A stretch of 64,000 nucleotides of DNA from Cephalopachus bancanus (GCA_027257055.1 JAPVLO010000083.1:6742001-6806000), one strand, 5' to 3'. Counted from the first letter of the stretch, positions 36,225-49,436 are shown. Program-made: numbers and translations. The notes: generated by a model from the letters alone, not told the origin.

Positions 36225-36345
36225 ACTAGGCTTGGCAAATTAGGTAGCTGGTCCTGTCCACAGAATCCTGAAAAATAATAAATAGTTTCTGCTTTGAGCC
36301 ACTACGTTTAAGTGTAGTATTTTATGCAGTAAAAGCTATAGGTGA
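36225..36345 (+). mobile_element. MLT1-type LTR 3' end
   Basis: 'gaaaaataataaatagtttc' followed by 'ctttgagccactacgttta' and 'tatgcagtaaaagctatagg' is the characteristic MLT1 LTR terminus, with its polyadenylation signal. It is possibly the same LTR as 34830-35190, separated by about 1 kb of inserted DNA. Confidence 0.65.
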
Positions 36346-37799
36346 ACTTTGACAAATATATAAACTCCATGTAATTAACACCTGAATCATGATATACTAC
36401 AATCCCATCGTCACACAAATATCTTCATTGACCAAAACATTGTATGTGACACATGACTCTCTCTCTCTTTCTCTCTCCATATATATATTCTAATCTCTTG
36501 TTAAATATTTTTTTCTCTGTTTCCAATTGTCTGCTGCAGGTGTAAAGGAAGAAAATATATTTCAAAATATATTTCTCATGTCCTGTGATCAAACTTCATT
36601 AATTTATTAACTTTTATTTACTTTATGAATTGCTCAGGAATTTTTATGAACAAAAATGCGTCGTGACAAAATGCATACACTTAATAAATTTTCACTCTGG
36701 ACTTTAAGCCTTTTATAATAGTAGGACTAGAGCACCGATAATTTAAGACATTAAAAGTAATAGGTAGGTATTATAAATATTATGCCACTTCACATTAAAA
36801 TATAATTTAATAAAAAATTTTAAAAAGACAAAGTCTACACTTCCCCCCCAAAGAGAAGCAAACGTAAGTACAAAAATATTAAATAAAACATCTAAAAAGA
36901 AAAAGTAAAGTTTTTACAATTAAAAAGTAAATGATGTGTGAAACAAAAGTTAGAGCTGAGTAAATTATTGAGTATTAGTATAGTTTAAAGAAGACATAAA
37001 AATGAGAAAATGTAACAATAAGTGATAAAATGGAAAAATTGTAGATACTTTCTAAGAGAAAGTACAAAAGTAAAAGAAATTATAGAGAAGCGGTATTTTA
37101 ATGTTTTATTTTAAAGGCCCAAACATATAAAAAGTGTTCAAAAATTTATATAGCAAAGAACTATAGACCCATATGCAGTTTCAATAATAATTCAAATTTT
37201 CAATAAACTCGATTTTTCTCTTTTTTCCTCTATTTTGTATAGCTAAAAAATTTCAGAGTAACATGAAGATATATACTTCATAATTTAGCTTTCATCTGCT
37301 GAAGTTATTTATCATAAATTTAAAAATTCAAAATAATTATCTAATATCTAAATTCCATTCCATGTTTTAATTTACCTAGAGCTCCCCCTCATTAAATGTC
37401 TTCAAATACTGCTTCTTGATTAAAAGACTATATCAAGTTTCAAGTATTTCATTGGGATTTATGGCTTTTCAGTTTTTGTTAATTTAGAACAAGTCTATCA
37501 TCTTCATCTTTCCCATCAATTAAATTTTTAAGGTTAATTAGCCAATGAAGCTTTAGAGCACACATGTTTCATATTGTAAATTTGTGTTAGTATAACTTTA
37601 TTTTGTTTAGCTTGTTCTATTGATTATTATTTCTTGTAAACTGATAGTTTTTAAGTCTTGATTAGATATAGATCAAGTAATTTTGACAAGAAAAATGTAT
37701 AGACAAATTTTTTTGTATTTTGTAGTGTATATCATCATAGCCATATAAAGTTAGTTGTTTTGCTGCTAATAAAGCTAAGTTTGACCCTTTGGTAAGGTA
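36346..37799. other. unassigned AT-rich sequence
   Basis: 36346-36460 may be a small L1M piece ('catgtaattaacacctgaat'). A short (ct)n/(at)n tract is at 36461-36489. Nothing else recognised. Confidence 0.35.
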
Positions 37800-38520
37800 A
37801 TAACTGTATTGATAATGAGGGATATGTAAATTAAAATATAATAACATATCAAAACAAATCTACAGGAATAACTAAAATAAAAAGTCCCAGGAAAACCAAG
37901 TGTTGGCAAGACTATGAAGAAAAATGAAGTTTTGTGTAATGTTGACATGTATATAAACTAGTATAAACATTTAGGAAAATTGTTTGGTGCAGTTAAAGTT
38001 AAATACATTTCTAAATTCTCAGCAGTTCTAGTCCCAGTGACATTGGCACTAACACAGCACTGCCAATCTGCAAATTCTTTATTGTTGTTGAATGACAAAG
38101 TCCTAAAATACATGTATGTTAATTTCTATATTATTTGTAACCCAATTAGTAAATAACCTAAATGTTAATCAGTAGTGGAATTTGAATAACTGAATACTAT
38201 GTAGCCATGAATATTCTCCTACATAACCATTTGTAATATTAGAATTGCGGTATGAGAAGCAGCACAGATACATTTCAAACACATAATATTTACTAAAGAA
38301 AACTTGTCACCAAACAACATGTACTCCATGATTCTGTTATCATTGTTTAAAAATAATTCCATTTAATTTGTAGAATTGGAAGTCAGGTCAGGTTTTGGGG
38401 AGAGGGAGAGAGAGCATGTGGTAAGAAAATAACATAACTTTAGTTTCCGGATAATATTACACTTCTTGATTTGGCTGGCAAATGCATTGATGTTTTCACT
38501 TTAAGAGATTTCGTTACTCT
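37800..38520 (+). mobile_element. L1M LINE, ORF2 end and 3' UTR, sense
   Basis: 'gatatgtaaattaaaatata', 'aaaaccaagtgttggcaaga', 'catttaggaaaattgtttgg', 'ttatttgtaacccaattag', 'actgaatactatgtagccat' and 'ccatgattctgttatcattg' follow the ORF2 C-terminus and 3' UTR of an old L1M in sense orientation. Frames are destroyed. Confidence 0.72.
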
Positions 38521-39510
38521 GAACATCTATCACAAAGCAACATTAAAGTTATTAAATAAAACTCTAATCCAACTACTTTAAAAACCTATATGGAATATCC
38601 AATTTTGAATAAAAAAATATTACTTCTCAGCACTTACTGTGCAACAAATTGAAAATCTTAATAGCATGATAGAATTTAAAGTAATGGATTTAACTGTTAA
38701 AACTCTAACCACTGTTAACAAGAGGTCCAGATCATTTTACAGAATTCTTTCTATCACTCAGAAATCCAATAATTCTAATTTCGTTTAAACTCATTCCATG
38801 GAAGGTAGAGAGAGCAGATGAGTTTCACTGGGTACTTCAATGAACCTATATCGTTTTATTTCACTAAAAAAGGGCTCTAAAGATAATATGTCAGCATGTT
38901 AAGGTTTGATATAGCTTAATTTGAGTATACATGAGTATGTGTAAGTTTTCTCTATACCTTATATTTGAAATATTTTACTATAGCAATTATATGTGATAAA
39001 TACTATCATATTTTAAGACATAAATAGATTTTGCAGATTTGAATTGGCTTTGTATTTTTGTTATCTAGATTTCATTATTCAGATTAAGCATCACCATTCC
39101 AAATTTTGCAGGTATGTACAGCCATATTGGATTTCCTCAAAGTAGAAAAGAATGTTATTTATAAATTTCATTTCCTCAAAATTGTGATGGACAATGGAAA
39201 TTTTTCAATTGACATCTGTTACTTTGTTACTAGATTAGCACATCACCTGGTTTAAAAGAGACCACACTGATCCATGTAAAAGACACCAGAAAAAATATCA
39301 TGTTTTTAAATTTTCAATGATTATCTGTAAAATTATTTAGTAAGGTTACATGTATTCAAAGGGTTTCCTAGCACTGATTACTCTGAATCTTTTGCTTACT
39401 ACACTAGTTATTATTTTTATATTTTTCAATTATGCAATTATGACTACAGTAGAAAAGTTAGAGATTTAAATTTTTTCTTCAAATTGTTAGACAATATTTC
39501 ATAGAGTTTA
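38521..39510. other. unassigned AT-rich sequence
   Basis: Nothing recognised. Confidence 0.35.
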
Positions 39511-39522
39511 AAAATGCACTTA

Positions 39523-39810
39523 GCCGGGCTCGGTGGCTCAGCCTGTAATCCCGCGCTTTGGGAGGCTGAAGTGAGTGGATCGCCTGAGGCCGCGGGTTCG
39601 AGACCCGCCTGGGCAGCGAGACTTCATCTCTACAATAAGTAAAAAAATCAGCCGGGCGTGGTAGCGCTCCTGTAATTCCGGCTACTCGGAAGGCTGAGGC
39701 GGAAGGATCGCCGGAGCCCAGCAGATCGAGGCTGCGGTGGCCGGGAGCGGCCACTGCACTCCAGTCTGGGCGACAGAGTGAGACTCCAACTCAAAAAAAA
39801 AAAAAAAAAA
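39523..39810 (+). mobile_element. Alu SINE, young-looking
   Basis: Close to the apparent strepsirrhine consensus: 'gccgggctcggtggctcagc' start, perfect B box 'ggttcgagacc' at 39595-39605, and an A tail of about 21 nt. Duplications 'aaaatgcactta' (39511-39522) and 'aaaatgcaccta' (39811-39822) differ at one base. Confidence 0.96.
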
Positions 39811-40591
39811 AAAATGCACCTAAACAAATTCTGCAGCTATACTATTTACTAGCTACCTGATATTAAAGCACATGATCACTCTTTGCCTCAGTTTCCACAC
39901 TTACACATGGAGATAATAGTATCATGTAACTCACATGATAATCCAAAGGATTAAATGTGACAAAAAGCACATATAAAAGAACCTAGCTGAATGTTAACAT
40001 AGTAATAACTGATCAATAAGTATATTTTATAGTCATTATGTCTATATAAGATTATGTCTATCTGCTGGTCTGTCTAGGTAAAATCATAGCACTGCTACTC
40101 TATTGAAAATAGAGGTTAAAACTTTAACTCTATTGTGAAGTTCAATGCCAAAGAGGCAAGTTTTTTAAAAAGGTAATGAATCAAGGAAGGAAAAAAGTAA
40201 AACAGTTATAACTCAAATTGAAATTATGGGTTCAGTTCCAGACTAATGCAATAAAGTGAATATCTCAATAATGTTAAACAAATTGTTCAATTTCCCAGTG
40301 TATATAAAAAGTTATGTTTACACAACCTGTAGTCTATTAAGTGTGCAACAAAAGTAGGTCTAGAAAAACAATTTGTGTATCTTCATTTAAAAATATATTA
40401 TTGCTAAAAAATGCCAATCACCACCTGAGCTTTCAGCAGGAGTAAGCTTTTTGGTGGTGGAGGGTCTTGCCTCAAAGTTGTTGGCTTCTGAAAGATCAGG
40501 ATGGTAGTTGCCAGAAGTGGGGATGGCTGAGGCAACTTATGAAAATAAATAAATAGATACATAAATAAATAACAAGGAAGTTTACTGCATT

Positions 40592-40655
40592 GATTGACTC
40601 TTCCTTTCACAAAAGACTCCTTTGATTGACTCTTCCTTTCACAAAAGACTCCTTT
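40592..40655. repeat. 32-bp perfect tandem duplication inside Tigger1
   Basis: The unit starting 'gattgactcttcctttcaca' occurs twice back to back (40592-40623 and 40624-40655) with no mismatch. Tigger1 normally has one copy here. Confidence 0.97.
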
Positions 40656-40706
40656 GCTGCAGGCGAGGCTGTTTGATAACATTTTCCCCGTAGTAGAACT
40701 TCTTTC

Positions 40707-40999
40707 TTGTTTTTTTTTTTTTGAGTTGGAGTCTCACTCTGTCACCCAGACTGGAGTGCAGTGGCCGCTCCCGGCCACCGCAGCCTCGACCTGCTGGGCT
40801 CCGGCGATCCTTCCGCCTCAGCCTTCCAAGTAGCTGGAACTACAGGCACGCGCTACCACGCCAGGCTAATTTTTTGAATTGTTGTAGAGATGAGATCTCG
40901 CTAAGTTGCCCAGGCGGGTCTTGAAGCCGCGAACTCAGGCAATCCACTCACCTCAGCCTCCTAAAGCGCGGGATTACAGTCTGAGTCACCAAGCCCAGC
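40707..40999 (-). mobile_element. Alu SINE inside Tigger1
   Basis: Minus-strand Alu. Perfect 13-bp duplications 'tagaacttctttc' at 40694-40706 and 41000-41012 are host Tigger1 sequence. Tail T12. Confidence 0.96.
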
Positions 41000-42858
41000 T
41001 AGAACTTCTTTCAATATTGAAGTAAATCTTCCCGAACCCTACCACTGCTTTATCAACTACATTTAGGTAAGACTTTAAATCCTTTGTTACGATGTCAGCA
41101 ATGTTCACAGCACCTTCACCAAAATGTCACCTCAAGAAATCGATTATTTTGCTTATCTACAAAAAGGAACTCATCTTTTCAAGTTTTTATCATGGGATGG
41201 CAGCAATTCAGTCGGAACTTCAGGTTCCACTTCTAATTCTAGCTCTCTTGCTATCCAACTCATCTGCAGTGACCTCCTCCACTGAAGTCTTGAATCTCTC
41301 CAAGTCATCCACGTTGGGTTGAAAGCAACTTCTTCCAGGCTCTTTTTAATTTTGATATCTTTACCTCCTTCTGTGAATCACAAATGTTCTTAGTGTCATA
41401 ACGAATGGTAAATCTTTTCCAAAAGGTTTTTGATTGACTTTGCCTGGGCAAAGATCCACTAAAGGCATCACTTTGTATAGAAGCTATAGTATCATGAAAT
41501 GTATTTTTTAAATAATAAGACCCGGAAGTCAAAATTATTGTAGAATGAATGTGGTGTTAGCGGGCATGAAAACAACAGAATCTCCTGGCATACCTCCATT
41601 AGAGCTTTTGGATGAACAGCAATATTTTGAAAGGAATCCTTTTCTCCTGAGCAGTACGTTGACCATGCTTTAAACAGATGTGCTCCCATTCAGGCTGTAT
41701 TGTTCCATTTATAGAGCACAGACAGAATGGAGTTGGATATTAAGGGCTCTATAATAGGGGGAATAGTAAATGAGCTTTGGGCCCCAACTTAAAGTCACCA
41801 GCTGCATTAGCCACTAGCAGGAGAGGTAGCTTTTCCTTCGAAGCTTTAAAACCAGGTATTGACCTCTCCTTTCTGACTATGAAAGTCTAGATGGCGTCTT
41901 TCAGTGTTTGTCTCCATTGAAAACTTACTCCTTTGCCGTAGCCAACTTCATCAATGACCTTAGCTAGATCTTCTAGATAACTTACTGCAGCTTCTACAGG
42001 TACTTGCTGTTTCACTTTGCATTATGAAGATGACTTCTTTCCTTAAATCTTCATGAACCGATCTCTGTTAGCTTTGATTTTTAATGCTGTAGCTTCCTTA
42101 CCTTGCTTAAACTTCATACAGCTGATGAGATTTAAGGTCTTTCTCTGGATTCGATTTTGACTTAAGGGAATGTTATGGTTTATTGGATCATCAATGCAGA
42201 ACACTAAAACTTTCTCCACATCAGCAATAAAGCTGTTTTACTTTCTTACAATTTTTGCATTCCCTGGAGAAGCACTTTTAATTTTCTTCTAGAATTTTTT
42301 ACTTGCATTTATAATTTATCTAACAATCTGGCACAAGAGGCCTAAGTTTTGGCTTCCTTAGGTTTCAATAAGGCCTCCTCACTAAGCTTAATCATTTTTA
42401 GCTTTTGCTTTAAAGAAAGAGATATATGACTCTTCCTTTCACTTAGATGCTACTTTGAGGATTATTCTTTGACATAATTTCAATATTGTTGTGTCTCAAG
42501 GAGAGGGAGAAAGATGGAGGAATGGCTGGTTGATGGAGCAGTCATAACATAAAAAACATTTATTAAGTTAGTGATCTGATAATGGGTATGGTTTGTGGTG
42601 CTCATTTTAACACAATTAAAATAGTAACATTAAAGATCATTAATTGTAGATCACTATAAATTATAACAATACAAAGTTTGAAATATTACAAATATTACCA
42701 AAATGTTACACAGAGACATGAGATGAGCACATTATTGAAAAAACAGTGCCAATAGATGTTCGTGATGTGGCGTTGCCAAAAACCATCCATTAAAAAAAAA
42801 AAAACACAGTATTTGCAGAGAACAATAAAATGAAGCATGGTAAAACACAGCATGGCTG

Positions 42859-43970
42859 AACAGTATCGGGGAGTGTATTGCCAAGCTATCCAATGCTTCA
42901 CAAAATAATGGTCAAATGTCTTCCGTAATGTCTTCAGAAAATTTATTTGAAACCCACAGTTTCTCAGAACCGTCTGAGAGAAAAGTAGGAAAGACAAATG
43001 GAGCAATTTTCTCACACTGTTCATCTTTCAGTGATGAAAGTTACCACTCAGGGGTTCACTCCTCCAGACATCCTGGTTGGGTTATGTTGACTGTCTTGCT
43101 AGTGCGACATCCAGAGTCTCCCCAAGCCCATTTCAATCAGTGTAGTCATCTGGGATCTGAGATCATGGCAATAATATGACTTATTAGCAGGGCAGTTTCA
43201 GCTGGAAGGCAAGGTACAAGTGTGGCAAACAAGAAAACCATGTTGGGGAAACCATGTTGACTAGCATAAGTGAATGTGATTCAATACATAAACTGTGTCC
43301 AACATATTAACACAGTCTAAATATTGTTTTAAAAATATTTTTGTTTTCATTCACATATACTTTATAAATTTATTTATAATTAATAATTTATTAATATATA
43401 ATAATTTATAATTTATAATAATTTATAAATTTTTTTAACACAGAAGAAAATTTCATTATAACAATATGTTCTGTATTTTATTATCATTGGAATATGGTTT
43501 GGTACATGTGTTAGCATGTTTGTGAAATTATAAATATTTGTAAGTAAATATTATTGCCACCTCATCTTTGCAGTCAGTTTCTGGTATATATTAGCTGTTT
43601 CAAATGCTGTATATACATTTTAAATGCTCAATATGTTAATTTATTCTCCTTCCAGAATGATTGCCAATTTTTACTCCCTAAGTCGTTTATGAGTTTGCCT
43701 CTTCCCCCACACTCTCATCAATCTAAGTTTTTAAATAATTTTTAACTCTGAATTTAAATGAGGGAATTGTGGAATATATTGTTGTTTTATTGTATATTTT
43801 ATTTGAAGTCATTTTGAATAATTTAAAATTTTCATTGTCTACATTTATTTTTTTCAATTGCAGGTACCGTTACTCTCAAACTCAAAGTGTTTATTTCCTA
43901 TTGCCATTTAAAATACATATTTTATCTTTAAAAGTATGAATTTTTTGCAACATATTTTTTATATAAGTCA
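42859..43970. other. unassigned, very AT-rich around 43.37-43.44 kb
   Basis: 43368-43438 is almost pure A/T with repeated 'aatttata' and 'taataattta' units and could form cruciforms. The 87-codon frame at 42916-43179 overlaps a 109-codon minus frame. Neither resembles a known protein. Confidence 0.4.
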
Positions 43971-43974
43971 TTTC

Positions 43975-44270
43975 TTTTTTCTTGTTTTGTTTTGTTTTTG
44001 AGTCAGAGTCTCACTCTGTCACTCAAGCTGGAGTTCCGTAGCATACTCATGGCTACCACAGCCTCAACCTGGTTGGCTCAGATGAGCCTTCCACCTCAGT
44101 CTTCCAAGTTGCTGGGACTAAATGTACACGCTACCACACTCAGTTAATTTTTTGATTTATTGTAGAGACAAGTCTCCCCAAGTAGCTTAGGTGGTCTCAG
44201 ACTCAGGCAATCCTCTCACCTTGGCCTCCCAAAGTGCTGGAATTATAGGCATGAGCCACCGTAAACCCAA
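43975..44270 (-). mobile_element. Alu SINE, old diverged copy
   Basis: Recognisable minus-strand dimeric Alu ('gagtctcactctgtcactca', 'ggcctcccaaagtgctggaa') with a (tttg)n-like tail and many substitutions and small deletions. It has 'aaagtgctgg' where the younger copies have 'aaagcgcggg'. No clear target duplication. Probably the oldest Alu in the window. Confidence 0.9.
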
Positions 44271-44274
44271 CTGC

Positions 44275-45639
44275 CTTTTAAAAATTAATGTCATTATGCC
44301 ATAGAGATCTATTCTTGTCAGTATTATTGTTAATAGAGGTACATAAAACTTTTTTATGATTGTAATTAAATATCATATTTTAAACTATTTTTATATCTGT
44401 ATTGAATTACAAGGTTTTTTTTATTTTTTAAATATTATAATTTTACTTTGAAAAACTCAATAAAAGTAGAATTTGTGTTGACACACAAAGCAAACATACA
44501 GAGTGATAAAATATGTTATATTTCCAGAGGGTAACATTATTTATTGAATCATTTTATCTGCAGGTTTCAAGATGACATTTTATATACTTTTTGCTTTCTA
44601 ATAAAATTTGTATCTTTTTCTTGATTTTATCCCATGTTTAAATAATCGAACTAATCCTGTGCAAGTAAAAATAGAGTTTATACATATTGTGTAGATTTTA
44701 ATGCATGATAAACTTTATTACTATTCTTTTTGAAAATTTATTTTAAAAATTCTTTACTACAAATGATATTTTGATCTTATTTACCTAGTCTGCTAAAATC
44801 TTAATGATTTTGATTAGGGTTACTATTGCAAATTAAAAGGACATAATTTAAATGAGAATCTTCTTATACAGTTTTCCCATCTTAGGAAGTATGAACACTT
44901 TTAGGTAACATATTCTGATGAAAGAGTGTTTAGTCCTGATTTTTCCTCATTTTGTTTTATTTTCATATGTTTAACATTTTATTTTTAATTGTGTCATGTA
45001 TTTCATTGAAGTATGTATCTGATTATAATTAATCTGTAAAGGAAGTAAATACACCTATATTTAGGAAAAGTTCATTTTCATGAACTTTGTTGACACATCC
45101 GATTATATTTGGTTATCTACATATCTCCTTTCTAATAGTATGTTTTTTGTTGGTTTTAACTATTGTCTATGAAATTCTTGCTAAGCAATTTATTGTCCAC
45201 AAACCAATAGCATTGATTTCACCTATCAATTTGTAAGAAGGTAAAAAACCCAGGTCATATCACAGATATACTGACCTTTATTTAATAAGATTCCAATGTG
45301 AGACACTGAAGTTTGAGAAGCTAGAGCCTCAAGGTCAAAACTCTGATTAGCCTTTATGTATATAATTTTCTCGCTAATGTCTGCCACTTATGGAAATCAT
45401 CAATAAATTGACTTTCTTTTCTTCTCCTTGTTCCAAGGTAAGCTCTCATGCTGTCTTTCTGATCTTTTTATCTGGCACAGATAAAAGTGTTGTTTTTTAC
45501 TATAAGCAAGGTGTAACAGTAGATTATTTACGTCTGCTTATGTGTGTGTGTATGTTTTAACGGTCTCCTCTCTTAATATGCTCTTTTTCAAAGACAAGTA
45601 TAGCAACCTGGTCTTCATCCTCCTTCATTTTTTTCCCCT
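44275..45639. other. unassigned AT-rich sequence
   Basis: Nothing recognised. No open frame of 60 codons. Confidence 0.35.
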
Positions 45640-46266
45640 AGAGTCAGTATAACAGGAATGACTAAATTGCTAGTATGATGATGCCATTCTCAATAATATG
45701 AGGAAAAATCCTCCCAAAGCTGGAATTGTCTTTTGGAAAGCAGGCCCCTTGTAGTACACTTGAAGTCAGTTTCTCCAGATCAAACTGTCAGCCACAGTTT
45801 TTATAGGGTAGTTTTTTAGAAGGTGGCATCATGATTTGTGGAAGAAATGTCCCAAGTTATGGAAAACAGGTAACTGGTTCTGCCACAATGACAATGTACC
45901 TGCCTACACTGCACTAAGTGTTTAAGGGTTTTTGAGCAAAAAATGGCATGAGTTCTGTGCCCCACCTTTCCTATTTACCCAATCTCCCCCCAAGGGAATT
46001 TTTGTTTGTTTGTTTCCCTGAAGAAAAAAGTCCTCAAAGGGAAAAATTTTGCCAGTGTGAAAAAGGTGAAAAAAAAAAATAATAAAGCACTCAAGGCATC
46101 AAAGTTAACGAGTTTAAAAACTGTTTTGAGCAGTAGAAAAATCATCTCAATAGGTGTACTGCTTTAAATGGAGAGTAGTTTTTAAAGGTGACATAAGTTT
46201 AAACATGTAAGAATAAATACACAATTTTTTAAAAATGAAATTCTGGGTTTCTTTGGGGTCCCCCCT
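45640..46266 (+). mobile_element. mariner-type DNA transposon remnant, copy 2
   Basis: Same family as the remnant at 6568-7290, in the other orientation. Shared blocks include 'ccccttgtagtacacttgaa', 'gtggcatcatgatttgtgga', 'ggtaactggttctgcc', 'actgttttgagcagtag' and the terminal repeat 'tctttggggtcccccc'. The translation around the catalytic Asp (HNDN, then AYTAL) is mariner-like, but stops and frameshifts abound. No open frame of 60 codons survives. The 5' part of the element is missing or unreadable. Confidence 0.8.
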
Positions 46267-48052
46267 TATGTTCTGCTTCAGTAAACACTTGATTCTCTTT
46301 GTGTAATGTGTTACTCTACTGCATGGGATTCTGTGGCTCTAGATTTCATGATGCTTATTTATTATCAAATATATACTTTTTTGTTACTTATTATCTAGTA
46401 TTTATGAAAACCCTGTATCATAGGTTGACTAAGAAGCCATCTAGATTTATGTTTTAGGACACATGTTATTCAGGAGTTGATTAGGTTTATTCAACAATTA
46501 TAAGTCTATAAAATGAGACATTATGAAAATTAAACCTTACAATTGTGAGAGATGCTGAGAATGAAAGACTTAAAAGATGCAAGTTGTTGGATCAACATCA
46601 TTCATAATGGGCCATCAAGTACACTCCTGAGAAGGTCTGCGGAAAGCTCTTACTTCTTTGTCTGGTGGTGGTCCTACAGTTGCTATAGGTCAGACTTGTG
46701 GGCACTCTGGAAACTAATTGGATGTGGGATGAGAACAAGTAAGGGAAAGCTGGAACTTATGGACACAGAGTAGCTTCTATGGGGACAAACTGAAAATAAC
46801 TCCTGTTTCTGAGGCTTTCTGCTCTGGAACTCTCTGATGTTATGGTGTGGAATACATACTGTGAAAATCTTCACTGTATTCACACTCACATTTCTCGGAA
46901 ATGGATAAATGTTATTACCCACGAGTCAAACTTTGATAAGTAGAAAACAGAAGACAGGAAATAAGTGATCCTCATAAATATGACTTTTTAAAATCAACCA
47001 AACAAGCAAAAATCTTTTGGGTTTCCTAAGATCAAGTCTCTTTGGTTGTGTGTATCTACATTAATGTCTTAGCTACTCATCAAAAATGATGATGTTTTAA
47101 TTTTAACTTGACCTTAAATAACCAGCTTAGGGATTCTGTAGCATGTTAAGTATAGGATTTCAAGGGAAATAGAATCACCATTGTTAATTTTATTGCTGTC
47201 ACCACTGTATCTGTTAATATATACTGATAACATCCATATTTTTGTTTGTAGCTGTCACTGGCTATCTAGAAGCCAGATTTAATAATTTCTTATCTTCCTA
47301 TACTGTCATTCATCTTTCATTCATCATTTTGTTAGGTAAGTGTACTTCACAAATATTTTGCTTCTAGCTTCAGACATTGTCAGTATTTGGGTACATAGGT
47401 CTTTTACAAACACATTTAATCTAGTCCACAGCCATACTATCACACACGTGTGTGTTCTAATATCCCAAATTTGTTTGTCATTATTCTTGTAGATTTCTTT
47501 CTTTCTCTACCATGCTTTATCGCTACTCTTTCTAAAAGTTACTTATATTTTTCCTAACTACAATCCAGCTTCTTAGGAATGCATTCATTCCTCTATACAG
47601 TTAGTATAATATATGCCACATTCGGTATTAATCTGTTTTAGAACCACTTTTATAGACAGAACCAATACTGGGGTTGATTTATTGTAAAAGAATAATGAAG
47701 ATAGTAAAATAAATTGTTTTACTTTATTCTTAGAACTTCCTTCTAAGGAAAATGTTCTAGCATTCTGTTTTGTCAAATATTAACAGTCCATCAGTACCTC
47801 TCCTCTCAGAAAATGTTACTAGCAAATTCAAATAAAGTCTAGAGCTCAGTGGTATTTAGTCATATTGCTGGCATAAAGCAAGTGGCATTCCAAGATCAAG
47901 ATATAGTTGACATGATTATAAAACTCATTATATGCCTTTGTAAGTCAATTCCAGATTCAAGTGTCGGGAAGGATATTGACTAGCCCTCAAAAGCCAGTAA
48001 GTCAGTATAGCAATAGTGTAGTTCCCAAGTCATAATGAATAATATATTTATT
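46267..48052. other. unassigned sequence
   Basis: 46540-46800 is somewhat GC-richer with a 73-codon plus frame overlapping a 79-codon minus frame, without family resemblance. Nothing else recognised. Confidence 0.35.
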
Positions 48053-48067
48053 AAGAAAAAACACAGA

Positions 48068-48345
48068 GTCAGGCTTGGTGGCTCAGTCTGTAATCCCGCG
48101 CTTTGGGAGGCTGAGGTGAGTGAATTGACCAAGCCCGTGGGTTCGAGACCCGCCTGGGCAGGCAAGACCTCATCTCTACAATAAAATAAAAAAATTAGCC
48201 AGACGTGGTAGCGCGCGTCTGTAATTCTGGCTACTTGGAAGGCTGAGGCAGAAGGATCGCTGGAGCCCAGTAGGTCGAGGCTGCGGTGGCCAGGAGTGGC
48301 CACTGCACTCCAGTCTGGGCAACAGAGTGAGACTCCAACTCAAAA
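48068..48345 (+). mobile_element. Alu SINE, young-looking
   Basis: Plus-strand strepsirrhine-type Alu flanked by perfect 15-bp duplications 'aagaaaaaacacaga' (48053-48067 and 48346-48360). It has a very short A tail and a perfect B box 'ggttcgagacc' at 48140-48150. Confidence 0.96.
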
Positions 48346-48360
48346 AAGAAAAAACACAGA

Positions 48361-49436
48361 ACTGAAAATATATTTCTTTAATAATTGCTATATGAAATTA
48401 AGTACTTATTATATTTATAATTATTGGTTATTGAGTCACATTCAAACTTGACATCATTTTATTTTGAATTAGTCTACAAGAACATTTCATATACACATCA
48501 AAAACCTCAAACACGTATAGAAAAATTAAAAATTCTTAGTAGATGCTTTTTTTTTATACATGACAGCTGTCCAGAGATGTGACTTGGTTAATATTACTCT
48601 GTGGAACACTAAAATGACTACATTCAGCAATATCTGAGGCAAATCTTTAAAGTCTACATGAAATGAATTACTCATAAATTATGAATGTATTTATTTCGCA
48701 TACACTATTAGGATGGTACAGAAAGCAAGGTTTTGATGTCACATATAAAATTTTAGACTTTATAATTATATTACAGAAATACAACATCTCTTCTCTTTCT
48801 TCATGTTCAATTGGAGATTGTTTATCTTTACCAGGTAGTGATAATGTTAGAGTTAGTGTGTTTTAAATATATTTATTACCTTTAAATTAATTTCAAAGCA
48901 CTGTAAAAATTATTATCGTTTCTTTATTTAAAGGTTTGTGTATATTTCATAGAACCATGTTTGTGAACATGTAATTATTTACTAGATTAACTATTATTCT
49001 AGGGTTTCATATACATCAATATGGTTTTATGAACCATGTCCAATCCTTTCAATATGCCAGCTTATATAGAATATATGCCATCTGTTCTTAAAATATAGTC
49101 ATTGAACCTCCTTTTAAAGTTGTTATTACCTATCAAGTCAGAAAACTAAGTCAGAATGCTTGTTGGACACACACAAAAAAATCCTATTTACAGGAAACTA
49201 TGAATGACCTTAGATGTTTGTTATTCAAGTGTTATTTTCCCCCCGATTGACTTCTTCCTTAATAGGTCAAGAAATATTAGACTAGTAATTATTATCTTGG
49301 AGAAAAATGGTAAAGAAGAGAGATATTCTTTTTGGAAATAATTGCTTGAGGCATGATTAAATGTGCCACAACTGGGAAAAAATCTGATATAGATTCTAAA
49401 GAGGAAGAAAATATCTATTTTCTTCTAACAAAAAGT

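Larger units (their letters stand above)
40203..42858 (-). mobile_element. Tigger1 DNA transposon, nearly complete
   Basis: Apart from an Alu at 40707-40999, the 2.36 kb follows Tigger1 end to end in reverse. Left: a degenerate terminal repeat, then 'ggttcagttccagactaa' and 'tgtagtctattaagtgtgca'. Middle, the transposase region in antisense: 'ctttatcaactacatttagg', 'atcttctagataactt', 'tttctccacatcagcaata', 'aagcttaatcatttttagc'. Right: 'caatattgttgtgtctcaag', 'accaaaatgttacacagaga' and 'acagcatggctg' at 42847-42858. Tigger1 encodes a pogo-type DDE transposase. Here only short frames remain (76, 75, 92, 65 codons), so it is dead. A perfect 32-bp tandem duplication lies at 40592-40655. Confidence 0.93.
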
